From contig JAWKLZ010000001.1 in assembly GCA_041392475.1 (NCBI GenBank), positions 2,294,001 through 2,358,000 on the forward strand: a stretch of DNA of 64,000 nucleotides. Direction: 5' to 3'. This document shows, in pieces, positions 37,362 through 45,618 of this stretch (the first letter of the stretch is position 1; every line of letters starts with the position of its first letter). A model generated the notes under the pieces. That model did no database searches. It was not told the DNA's origin and worked only from the letters and a program-made list of their open reading frames with translations. Both the position numbers and the translations under genes were made by a program. The DNA is from Chitinophagales bacterium (lineage in GTDB: Bacteria > Bacteroidota > Bacteroidia > Chitinophagales > UBA2359).

Positions 37362-37758
37362 AACACAATAATTTATTAAGTCTCGTTATGTACTGGTGAA
37401 AGAGTATGTCTATATGTCTAAAATTCTTTATTTTAATTTTTAAATCATGTTGGGCTTCTTTTTAGATATGCAAGTTATTACAACTTAATCCATTGACATT
37501 AGCTTTCTGATAAATAAAGGTAAATATTTTCTGACAAATATGTTTCAAAAAACCTGCCTTTTTATGAATCTTTTTATAGCTTGCTTACGTAGGGGTCTTT
37601 CCAAAAATTATACTTATTTATTCAAATTACTCTTTTATTAATATAATCATCTTAGAATCAAAACATTAACAAAAAATCAGATGTAATTATTTTCAATAAA
37701 AACCACCTTCAAATAACTATATATTTTATATTTTTGCAAAAAACCATTCTTCCTACCC
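37362..37758. other. 397-base divergent intergenic region
   Basis: AT-rich sequence between the starts of the 31-TPR gene (minus) and the first of two paralogous membrane-anchored proteins (plus). It must hold both promoters. I see no gene, hairpin or repeat worth naming. Confidence 0.6.
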
Positions 37759-38370
37759 ATGTGGAAAACAACAACTATCCTACTTTTTGGTGTCATTGCA
37801 ATAATAATCCTGGTCAGCACCTTTTTTTACTTCAATGGGCAACTGACAAAATACTCATTGAAAGAAAAAGAGGTAGAAAACTTTTATGAAATTAAATTTG
37901 ACAGTGTATTAATTGCCTATAAAGATAGTGTTATACATTTATTTTCAGACTCTCTCAACAGATTTAATAAGACATTAACAAAACCATACACAGATTCTAT
38001 CAATACCTACAATACCCAGATTAGCCAACTTCAACGCAACATTGATTTATATACCAGAATTCCAAAAGAGATAGAAATAAGAGAAAAACGCAGAGAAAGC
38101 AAGAAAATGATTGAGCGAAAATTACATTTGAAGAGTTTTGAAGGTATATATGAAGAACCGCTCACAAAGGTGTTATTTTTTGGTCAAGTCATCTATCCAA
38201 ATCATAGTTGTACCGTAAAACTTACTTTCCCAAATGAAAGACAATTTGAAGAAACTTGGTTAATTGGAAAAGTCTATTACTATCATTTTGATGACACTAA
38301 TTTTTATATGGAAGTTTTTGTAGAAACTATAACACAAGACCAAATAAATTTTATCCTAAAAATTTACTAA
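37759..38370 (+). CDS. Membrane-anchored protein of unknown function, tandem paralogue 1
   Basis: A 203-residue protein: N-terminal membrane helix (about residues 5-28, after MWKTTT), a predicted coiled coil (about 35-115) with several FDSVL/KDSV-type Asp-Ser pairs, and a C-terminal beta-rich domain ending in NFILKIY. The following gene, 6 bases on, has the same layout and opens with the same seven residues and nearly the same DNA, and it ends LLLRIY; the middles differ strongly. I do not recognise the family. The layout suggests an inner-membrane anchor with a periplasmic coiled coil that presents a small beta domain. It could form a heterodimer with its neighbour. Confidence 0.65.
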   Translation: MWKTTTILLFGVIAIIILVSTFFYFNGQLTKYSLKEKEVENFYEIKFDSVLIAYKDSVIHLFSDSLNRFNKTLTKPYTDSINTYNTQISQLQRNIDLYTRIPKEIEIREKRRESKKMIERKLHLKSFEGIYEEPLTKVLFFGQVIYPNHSCTVKLTFPNERQFEETWLIGKVYYYHFDDTNFYMEVFVETITQDQINFILKIY

Positions 38371-38376
38371 CCTTTC

Positions 38377-39003
38377 ATGTGGAAAACAACTACCATCATT
38401 GCTATCATATTGATGCTCACAGTAGGCATAGTAACAATATATATTTTATACCAACCAAATATTCAGCGACATCAATTGGCCATAAAAAATATTGAACAAC
38501 ATTATGATTCCATATTGGATAGCGTATATGTTATTCAACAAAATGAATTTATGGAAACAAAAAAACAGGTTATAGATGAAAAACAGGCAGCACTTTCTAA
38601 AGAGTATAACGATACTCTCCAACTATTGAAGAATCAGATAAGTTTATTAGAGGAAAAGCAGATTTTAGCACCTGAAGCGGAAATCTACAAGCGAAAAAAA
38701 CAGCCCAAATACAAAATTGTTGAAAAAAATATTACCCTCAAAGAGTTTGACAAGTTTTATACCGAATCACTGACTCAAACTCGATTCTACGTTGCAGCAA
38801 TTAACCTAAATTATGGTGATTCAACTAATGTAAATTTTGATTGTACCATCAGAATTACACCACCGAATCTCGAAACTACCGAATATAGTTGGCAAGCAGG
38901 AAATGTATATTATCAGAGGGCAGGTTATTCTGATAGGTATTTCGAAATTTTTGTCAATTCCGTCAAAGATGGCGTGGTAAAGTTATTGCTCCGAATTTAT
39001 TGA
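38377..39003 (+). CDS. Membrane-anchored protein of unknown function, tandem paralogue 2
   Basis: A 208-residue protein with an N-terminal membrane helix (about 6-27), a coiled-coil stretch (about 38-105) and a C-terminal domain whose key positions match paralogue 1: the ITLKEFDKFYTESLTQTRF segment aligns with LHLKSFEGIYEEPLTKVLF, and CTIRI...W.aGnVYY aligns with CTVKL...W.iGkVYY. The conserved Cys and the VYY motif are the most constant features. Spacing to the first gene is 6 bases and to the GH53 gene 37-61 bases, so all three may share a message, though nothing else ties the pair to galactan use. Family not recognised. Confidence 0.65.
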   Translation: MWKTTTIIAIILMLTVGIVTIYILYQPNIQRHQLAIKNIEQHYDSILDSVYVIQQNEFMETKKQVIDEKQAALSKEYNDTLQLLKNQISLLEEKQILAPEAEIYKRKKQPKYKIVEKNITLKEFDKFYTESLTQTRFYVAAINLNYGDSTNVNFDCTIRITPPNLETTEYSWQAGNVYYQRAGYSDRYFEIFVNSVKDGVVKLLLRIY

Positions 39004-39064
39004 CATTTTTTTTGCTATATTTAGGTTTTACAAAGCAAAAATGGTCATACCAAAATACCACAAC

Positions 39065-40489
39065 ATGAGTTCAGTCAAACATAAATGGACAAGTCTAAAA
39101 ATTATTTTTACTTCAATTTTTATCTTTTTGATTATAAATCATCTACAAGCTCAGGAATTTTATTTTGGAGCAGACCTTTCTTACGTCAATGAAATGGAAG
39201 ATTGTGGTGTGGTATATAAAGAAAACAACCTTGCCAAAGATCCCTACCAAATTTTTGCCGACCACAATTGCAATTTGGTACGCCTAAGAATGTGGCATAC
39301 ACCTTCTTGGTACGACAATTTGAACATTGGACACCGCTATTCCGATTATCAAGATATACTCAAAAGCAGCAAACGAGCAAAAACGGCAGGGATGGATGTG
39401 TTGCTCGACTTTCACCTCTCCGACAATTGGGCAGATCCTTCCAAACAACTTATCCCTTCTGCTTGGCTGCAATTGGTTTTTGATTTACCTACCCTAAAAG
39501 ACTCGCTTTACAATCATATTTCCTCCACTCTTATAGGGTTGGCTGCCGAGAATGTACTCCCTGATATGGTGCAAATAGGTAATGAAACAAACAAAGGCAT
39601 TTTGTTATCTCCCATAGACAATGCAATATGGACTCTGGATTGGGAAAGAAATAGCCAATTGTTCAACACTGCTATTCAAGCCGTCAGAGATGTGGAAACA
39701 ACGCTAAACAGAGATATAAAAATAGCATTGCACATTGCAGGACCAGACAATGTAAAATGGCTTTTAGAACAATTTACTGCAAATGGAGTCACTGATTTTG
39801 ATATAATTGGTTTTTCTTATTATTGGCAATGGCACCAACCGACAAACATTGTAGGTGTGGGTGCGCTTATTACCGAACTCAAACAACTGTACCCGACTAA
39901 AAAGTCCATGATTTTTGAAACAGGCTATCCTTGGACTTCAAATGGTAACGACAATGCAAGCAACATCTTAGGTACGACTCAAAGTGGCTATCCTGCAAGT
40001 CCCGAAAATCAGAAAAAATGGATAATAGACCTCTCCAAATCTGTTGCAGAAAATGGTGGAATCGGAGTCATTTACTGGGAGCCAGCTTGGGTTTCTTCCA
40101 ATTGTTCTACTCAATGGGCTTTGGGTTCTCACTACGAAAACGCCACATTTTTTGATTTTGACAACAACTTAATCGCCAATGGTGGCATCGAATGGATGGA
40201 AGACGGAGTTGTAGGAATTGAACCTGTCTTTTTTCCATCTGACTTCAAAGCAGTTTTTCAGGACAACCATCAAGTACTAAAGATTTCGGTGGACGAACAT
40301 ATCCAAACGCAAAATTTAATGGCGCATTTGTACCGTTTGGATGGGCAATTACTCTTACAGAAGCCTTTGGAACAAGGGCAAACTGTTTCTTATTTCTCAT
40401 TGCCGCAGTTGGCCAATGGGGTGTACTTGGTCAGTATTTGGAAGGAGAATCATCCTGTTTGGAATGAGAAGGTGAGTTTGTTCAGGTAG
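39065..40489 (+). CDS. GH53 endo-beta-1,4-galactanase with T9SS-type C-terminal domain
   Basis: A secreted enzyme (474 residues from ATG 39065; an in-frame ATG at 39041 would add eight) with a signal peptide ending LQAQ. The (beta/alpha)8 glycosidase domain shows the GH53 pattern: FYFGADLSYVNEMED, NLVRLRMWHTP, LLDFHLSDNWADP, the acid/base Glu in MVQIGNETNKG and the nucleophile Glu in IFETGYPWTS. GH53 enzymes cut beta-1,4-galactan side chains of pectin or arabinogalactan I. The last 80 residues (VLKISVDEH to VWNEKVSLFR) are a sorting-type domain with LANGVYLVSI, typical of type A. The enzyme thus should act at the surface or outside. No SusC/SusD pair is nearby, so it is not in a classical PUL here. 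Confidence 0.9.
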   Translation: MSSVKHKWTSLKIIFTSIFIFLIINHLQAQEFYFGADLSYVNEMEDCGVVYKENNLAKDPYQIFADHNCNLVRLRMWHTPSWYDNLNIGHRYSDYQDILKSSKRAKTAGMDVLLDFHLSDNWADPSKQLIPSAWLQLVFDLPTLKDSLYNHISSTLIGLAAENVLPDMVQIGNETNKGILLSPIDNAIWTLDWERNSQLFNTAIQAVRDVETTLNRDIKIALHIAGPDNVKWLLEQFTANGVTDFDIIGFSYYWQWHQPTNIVGVGALITELKQLYPTKKSMIFETGYPWTSNGNDNASNILGTTQSGYPASPENQKKWIIDLSKSVAENGGIGVIYWEPAWVSSNCSTQWALGSHYENATFFDFDNNLIANGGIEWMEDGVVGIEPVFFPSDFKAVFQDNHQVLKISVDEHIQTQNLMAHLYRLDGQLLLQKPLEQGQTVSYFSLPQLANGVYLVSIWKENHPVWNEKVSLFR

Positions 40490-40574
40490 TTAAAAATATC
40501 AAAATTCATAAAATTCATTTTTAGCGTGGTTTACCAAAAAATATAGGCCTTCACATTAAAAAGGAATAAATCGC

Positions 40575-40655
40575 AACCCACCCCTGCCCCTCCAAGGAGG
40601 GGAATACTTGTATCAAGTGGGAAATTCCCCTCTTGGGAGGGGTAAGGGGTGGGTT
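40575..40655. repeat. Double palindromic C/G-run repeat between genes
   Basis: Two arms of about 31 bases in inverted orientation (40575-40605 and 40624-40655), each itself a hairpin around CCCCTCC-AAGG-AGGGG or its variant. It stands out strongly from the AT-rich background. The arm pattern (run of C, CCCCTCCAAGGAGGGGAA) resembles the shorter repeats found in frame at 19327 and 21474. Such elements are known as abundant non-coding repeats in Bacteroidota. Confidence 0.75.
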
Positions 40656-41082
40656 TAAGTAATATAAACAATCAATGCGGAAACCAATATTGGTAGTTTC
40701 AGAAAACCAACATTTTTCATTCAAATTACTGATTATTAACAATATATGCTTTCATGCTACAAGTTGGGTTAGGTAAAAAATAATTTTCCCGCAAAGTATA
40801 TCTAATTGATTAACAGCTATTTATTGGTTTTTAAAACGATTAACTGTCATCTCTTTGTGTAAAAAGCAAGAAAGTGGTAGCTTCATAAATGTTGCATCTG
40901 TATTGTTGAATTCATTCGACCTGTGCCTTTAAAAAATAAATACTAAAGGTAATTATGATTTTTTTCAGACCGTGCGCGCCTGCGTGCGTACACGAGAGAA
41001 TATTTTTGGAAAAGTCATTTTTTGTTGTTATATTCAAGAATATGAATTTTAAAGAAATATATCAAAACCCCCTGTCGCTTTC
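40656..41082. other. Non-coding stretch between the palindromic repeat and the broken gene
   Basis: AT-rich sequence with no supported gene. The part near 40830-40865 (ATTAACTGTCA followed by TCTTTGTGTAAAAAGCAAG) resembles 18935-18972 downstream of the C25 gene. A sharply GC-rich patch, GTGCGCGCCTGCGTGCGTAC, lies at about 40973-40992. Confidence 0.5.
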
Positions 41083-41244
41083 TTAGCTTAACAACTTTAT
41101 ATCCTTCGGAGTTTGATGAACTACTACCTCTTTTTCGTGAGCAATGATATAAGTGCTATCCTCTAAAGCAAAGATATTACAACCATTTTCATACATTCGT
41201 GGATTGTATTCTCCCAAAGTTGTAGAAAAAGTAGTTTGTGCAAA

Positions 41245-41250
41245 TAAATA
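41245..41250. repeat. Target-site duplication, left copy (TAAATA)
   Basis: TAAATA directly abuts the left end of the IS element (GTGCCTGAACG from 41251). Confidence 0.8.
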
Positions 41251-43129
41251 GTGCCTGAACGAAAACAGGCTTTTTTATTAAAAACAGATTAAAAAAAAAC
41301 ATCTATGAGAATGTTTTTTTGAGTTTTGAGGCAATTTCTTTCTAAATTACTGATATACATTGCATTGCGCTCATTTCGGAGCAGACAATCCCCTATGAAA
41401 TACGTTAAAATCTTATTTATCAACAATTTATAAAGAAAAGCCTATTTTGAAACTCAAGAGGCTTTTTTGAGCTTTCGTTTTTTCGCTTTTTGCAGTTTCT
41501 TGGCTTTCGCTTTTTGCTGCTCCATGCACAATCTGCCCAATCGCTTTAAATTGTAAGCCAATACTCCCCATGCCACATATTTCTTGAAGCCATCCAAGCC
41601 CTTATCCGCTACTTTATCCAAACCACCCTGTTCCAATTCATTAATATTTGATTCTACTGCACTATGTTTACGCTTATAAGTTTTGTAGTTATCTGCCTGG
41701 TACGCCTCTTTCTCAGCAATAGTTGGTTTTCCTTTTTTAGGCATCACAACTATATCGAATATTTTTTCCATCGCTTCCTTATTTGATTTCAGCCAGAAAC
41801 CTTTATCAAAACTAATACTATACAATTTGCACTTTTCTTTGAAGCGTTCCTGTAATTCCTTCCCTAATGGAATCACTAAATCCTTATCTTGTTCTTTTAC
41901 AGCTACTTTGTGATAAACAATAAAGTGAAATTGGTCAGTTACAATCAACACATTATGCCCCAATTCTACATTTGGTGCGCACCTTGCCCTTCTTCAACCA
42001 CTCCGTTTCAGGTTCAAAAATGGAAAATACCTTTTCCGAATGAGGAATTTGTTCGCCTTGTAGAATACGTCTATCCACCAAATCGATATGTTTTTTTAAC
42101 ATATCTCGATAATATTTCAAGCTTTCTAACTTTGTTGCTAAGTGAGGTTTTGAATCAATTATTTCACTCAAAGCTTCTACTAAATCATTCACTTTCTTTA
42201 ATAAAGGATAGGTTGCTGCCAAATACTCCTCTGTCGAATCTTGAAGGCGTTTTATATAATTATTACCTTTTCGTTTATGTATTCTTGCTGTAAGCGTATA
42301 TAATCTTTTTATTTTTTTACGTATTGATTTATAATTACGTAATCCTGATATGTCTACTACGCTTTTTAACAGCTTTATAAAACCAATACATTTATGTACA
42401 CAATCCCACAATAAACGGATATCGGTTGGAAAATGAATATGACGTTCTACTACAAACGAATCTGCTTTGAGATTCAACTCTAAAATTTTACCTTCCTTTT
42501 TTTTAATTGATGACCTTCATTAACTATTATTTTATTGATTTCATTAAGGTTATCTTCAGTAAGTAAACCAACATTATCTTTAATTGTTTGCAAACAATAA
42601 TGTTTTACATTCGGTAGATAACCTCTCGTTGCTACACCTAATATCCCTCGAAGTGAATGGTGATTATTCGATAAATCATGTAGATTATCATAATCTATAT
42701 TTAAATTTAGACGGCAACAACCCAAAACAAATAATTCCCATAAACTCATTCCCAAACGACCCGTCGCTTTTTTTCTGACAAAATAGCCTCAGATAAAACT
42801 TTCAGAACGGCTGTTCGAAGTGCTTCATTCGTGAAAATATGCTGTAATCCTGCTAATAGTTGAGGTAGCTCATGACGGCTTCGCATATCTATTTCTACCT
42901 CTCCAATAGGAATCGAATCCAATTGTAATTGTGCTTCAAATTCTTTACGCATCAGATAGTAATACTTTTTTACACGAATCTCATAGACAGACAAATCATC
43001 ATTTGATTCGTAATTAACATTATACAAATATTGCAATTGCTAAGATAATAATTTCTACTATAAAATTCAAGCAAAAAAAGCTCTTTATTTTAATCAATAT
43101 CAAATATTTGTGCCTTATCGTTCAAGCAC
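41251..43129 (-). mobile_element. ISNCY-family insertion sequence, 1879 bp, with decayed transposase
   Basis: The ends are an imperfect inverted repeat: GTGCCTGAACGAAAACAGGC at 41251-41270 against GTGCTTGAACGATAAGGCAC read inward from 43129. Both ends are directly flanked by TAAATA (41245-41250, 43130-43135), a 6-bp target duplication. The boundaries are confirmed independently, because removing the element and one TAAATA restores a signal-peptide reading frame. Inside lies one transposase gene on the minus strand, broken by three frameshifts, so this copy is probably immobile by itself. A hairpin with T-run at 41293-41320 lies near the left end, past the transposase stop, and may stop read-through. 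Confidence 0.85.
41454..43036 (-). pseudogene. ISNCY family transposase, broken by three frameshifts
   Basis: Four consecutive pieces make one transposase. Piece 1 (43036-42746) has PIGEVEIDMRSRHELPQLL and LQHIFTN, the family's N-terminal pattern. Piece 2 (42755-42480) has GMSLWELFVLGCCRLNLNIDYD and LHDLSNNHHSLRGILG, shown in part. Piece 3 (42477-41953) is the helical middle with ILQGEQIPHSEKVFSIFEP. Piece 4 (41963-41454) has VELGHNVLIVTDQ and SFDKGFW, and ends Lys-rich. The first shift is at an A7 run (around 42770) and the second at an A8 run (around 42495); the third (around 41965) is not at a run. Two of three at poly-A could mean read errors or slippage, but the third argues for true decay. 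Confidence 0.82.
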
Positions 43130-43135
43130 TAAATA
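43130..43135. repeat. Target-site duplication, right copy (TAAATA)
   Basis: TAAATA directly follows the right IS end (CGTTCAAGCAC ending at 43129). Confidence 0.8.
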
Positions 43136-43199
43136 AGAAGAAGCTACTGAACAAAATATAAATAATATGAATTTCATCGAATAGTATATTTTAAAAGAA

Positions 43200-43231
43200 A
43201 ACCTCCATTCTAAGCACATAGAATGGAGGTT
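43200..43231 (-). terminator. Hairpin terminator after the 43247-44848 gene
   Basis: AACCTCCATTCT (43200-43211) pairs perfectly with AGAATGGAGGTT (43220-43231), loop 8 bases; on the minus strand it is followed by a T-rich run. It lies 16 bases past the stop of the gene. Confidence 0.75.
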
Positions 43232-43246
43232 GGTTGAAGGAAAGAA

Positions 43247-44848
43247 TTACTGTACTACTACCCATTTGGTTTGGTAGCTAATGTGGTTGTCAATCTTCAA
43301 GACACAGACGTAAATACCATTTTTAGCAATAGTAGTAGGCAAATTTGCTTGACCACTATTGGCATTTACGACAGCATTAAACACTTGTCTTCCTGTTAAA
43401 TCGAAGATTTGTATTTGGGCAGGAATTTCTGTTTCTTGTGGTGTCCAATAGACATTTGCCATTCCTTTGCTTGGATTGGGAACAATCTTCAATCCTCCCT
43501 CCAATTCCTCCACCAACACTTCTTCAATGTCCACCACAATAGGTTTATCCGTACAATCGGGATACAAACAGCCCATACTATCCAAGCGAAGCAGCCACAC
43601 CTGAGTTCGAGTACCTGAAAGTGCAGGTTCTCCATAAAAAGTAATTCTTCCACTGACCATAAAACCACCATCGGGTGTCAGTGCTACATCATAGAAAAAA
43701 TTATCATTAGATACAGGAAGGCTTTCTCCATAAAAATCAAACGTTCTTTCCCATATTAAATCTCCATTAGAGGTACACTTAGCCAAATAACCAAATCTAG
43801 GTGCTGCATTTGGTTGAACTGTGTTTGTACCTATAATCAATAAGTGTCCATCTTCCAGAAAATGGATATTTTCTATCTCTTTTGTCCCTCCATTTTCTCT
43901 ACTGCCATCGTCTAAAAATGTTGTCCAAACGGTATCTCCTTCTTCCGTTAGTTGTTGAATAAAATAAGAATCTACAACGAATTCTGAAGAAGGAGAAATG
44001 GCGTATCGTTCACACCCCCAAACAATGTAACCTCCTCCCGTTGGCAGAGTTTTAATATACGTATCACAATCGTTCAATTCATCACGGGTTTCATAATATT
44101 TCCGCCAAATTTCATTGCCCAAACTGTCCAATTTCAGAACAATCCCATCTTCAAGATGTGTTCCGTCACTATCATTAAAATTTACTTCTGCCATCAAACC
44201 TCCTATCACGATTTCCCCATCCAAGTTGACATCTACGCTCAAAGAACGCATATAATCTTTGTCTTTTTCTTTGGGAGCAGAAATGTATTTTTCCCAAAGT
44301 TTTTTGCCTGATACATCGGTTCGCACAATGTAAATGGTAGTAGAATCAAAATCAGAGGGAAAGGAAAACCCTGATAGAACATAACCTCCATCTTCAAACT
44401 GTTGTAGGGCAAGTGTTCTTTCATGCTGCTCTTTATTGCCATACCTTTTCTGCCACAACAATCCTCCTGTGCTGTTGAACTTCATTAGGAACGCTTCTTC
44501 TCCATAACTTGCATTTTGGTATTTAAAACTACCAAAAGCAAATCCTCCATCCTTAGTATGTATCAATTCTCCAATGCAAGTAAAAATAACTGCTCCTGAT
44601 GTAACTCTGTGATTTTTCTCCCAAAGGATGTGTCCTTGTCCATCTATTTTTATCAGATTAAGCTTATTGATTCCCAAGCTATCTAGATAATTATTGGCAA
44701 TGATATAAGTGGTATCAGACAGAGAAAAAACATTACAACCATTTTCTAAGACTTGTCGATGTTGCTGACCTATAGTGGTAGAAAAGGTGTGTTGAGCCAT
44801 TGTTGGCAAAGTAGATAATAAGCAGAGTATGTAGATAAGATATTTCAT
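43247..44848 (-). CDS. T9SS type A sorting domain protein with beta-propeller-like repeats (paralogue 3)
   Basis: A 533-residue secreted protein. ATG 44848 is chosen because MKYLIYILCLLSTLPTMAQ is a signal peptide; a longer frame upstream adds 29 residues that run through the preceding terminator. The body repeats DGGFAFGSF, DGGYVLSGF, DGGFMVSGR and KLDSLGNEIW units, the same design as the genes at 19119 and 21266 but only distantly similar. The C-terminal domain (KIVPNPSKGMANVYWTPQE to WVVVQ) is type A and strikingly like that of the remnant just upstream (44917-45588), so the two tails have probably exchanged sequence. Surface exposed by T9SS; ligand unknown. Confidence 0.83.
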   Translation of the reverse strand: MKYLIYILCLLSTLPTMAQHTFSTTIGQQHRQVLENGCNVFSLSDTTYIIANNYLDSLGINKLNLIKIDGQGHILWEKNHRVTSGAVIFTCIGELIHTKDGGFAFGSFKYQNASYGEEAFLMKFNSTGGLLWQKRYGNKEQHERTLALQQFEDGGYVLSGFSFPSDFDSTTIYIVRTDVSGKKLWEKYISAPKEKDKDYMRSLSVDVNLDGEIVIGGLMAEVNFNDSDGTHLEDGIVLKLDSLGNEIWRKYYETRDELNDCDTYIKTLPTGGGYIVWGCERYAISPSSEFVVDSYFIQQLTEEGDTVWTTFLDDGSRENGGTKEIENIHFLEDGHLLIIGTNTVQPNAAPRFGYLAKCTSNGDLIWERTFDFYGESLPVSNDNFFYDVALTPDGGFMVSGRITFYGEPALSGTRTQVWLLRLDSMGCLYPDCTDKPIVVDIEEVLVEELEGGLKIVPNPSKGMANVYWTPQETEIPAQIQIFDLTGRQVFNAVVNANSGQANLPTTIAKNGIYVCVLKIDNHISYQTKWVVVQ

Positions 44849-44869
44849 ATTATTTGTATGTTTTATAGG

Positions 44870-44904
44870 AAAGGCAGTTGTGTTTAAAAAACACAACTGC
44901 CTTT
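44870..44904. terminator. Strong hairpin between the remnant and paralogue 3
   Basis: A perfect 16-bp stem (44870-44885 with 44889-44904, core GGCAGTTGTGTTT) with a 3-base loop, between the stop at 44917 and the start at 44848. It would separate the two minus-strand transcripts. Confidence 0.75.
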
Positions 44905-44916
44905 TTGTGTGAAATT

Positions 44917-45588
44917 TTATTTCACAACCACCCACTTGGTTTGGTAAGTAATTTCTTCACCAATCTTCAAGACACAGATATAAATACCATTTTTCAGCCC
45001 TTCGACAAACAGTTGTGTCTGCCCTGTAGCAGCATCTACCGCATAAGAAGCAACTTCCCTTCCTGTTAAATCGAAGATTTGTATTTGGGCAGGTTGCTCT
45101 ACTTCTTGTGGTGTCCAATAGACATTGGCTATTCCCTTACTTGGATTCGGCAAAATTTGTAGTTCTTGCTTGCTTATCCGATTGCTAAAAGGGGGTAATA
45201 TCGTTCTTTTATGGCTTCCGCTACCATCAATATCAGGAATATGCGTTTCAAATTGTTCTCCAAATACCCAATGCAAAATTGCTTGGGCGTGAACGGCTAC
45301 CCTTGTTGGGCTTGTAGCAATGCTACGAATTGTCGCTTCTTCTTGTGCATTGATATCATACCAACTTCTGCCTGTTGATTGCAGATTGATGTGTAGGTTT
45401 TGCAGGGCGATGTATTGGGTATTTTCTGCATTGTGGGCAGAAATGAGGTTCAAATACTGTTGGGCATTCGCTATATCTCCTTTTTGAAGATAAAGAGGAA
45501 TCACTGCTTTGTAGTCAGCTTCGTCGGCTTCATCAGCTTCATACAAAACTGTTTGAATCGCTTGGTCTAAATCCTGTGTATAGGCAAT
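44917..45588 (-). pseudogene. C-terminal remnant of a T9SS cargo gene
   Basis: The frame is open from a TAA at 45589-45591 down to 44917 but has no ATG near its start (only TTG at 45546) and no signal peptide. It encodes a helical tail (LQKGDIANAQQYLNLISAHN and onward) and a type A sorting domain (ILPNPSKGIANVYWTPQE to WVVVK). The layout, helical tail then sorting domain, is that of the last part of the metalloprotease/beta-helix gene at 22900-26064 and of the remnant at 20767-21222. The frame begins just 30 bases past the stop of the prolyl oligopeptidase gene, as expected if a deletion removed the front of the gene. Confidence 0.65.
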
Positions 45589-45618
45589 TTAAGCTATTTT
45601 ACCCAGATTCCCAAACAA

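Larger units (their letters stand above)
41083..43177 (-). pseudogene. Secreted-protein gene start interrupted by an ISNCY element and truncated at its 3' end
   Basis: On the minus strand the ATG at 43177 opens MKFILFIFCSVASSYL, which ends exactly at the IS boundary (43130). After the element the frame continues as FAQTTFSTTLGEY, CNIFALEDSTYIIAHE and stops at 41083-41085. Joining the two parts with one copy of TAAATA gives an unbroken signal peptide and N-terminus. It matches the start of the neighbouring gene at 43247-44848 (MAQHTFSTTIG, CNVFSLSDTTYIIAN). Similarity ends at IIAHE, after which about 17 unrelated codons lead to the stop, so the gene had probably lost its 3' part as well. It is non-functional. 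Confidence 0.85.
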
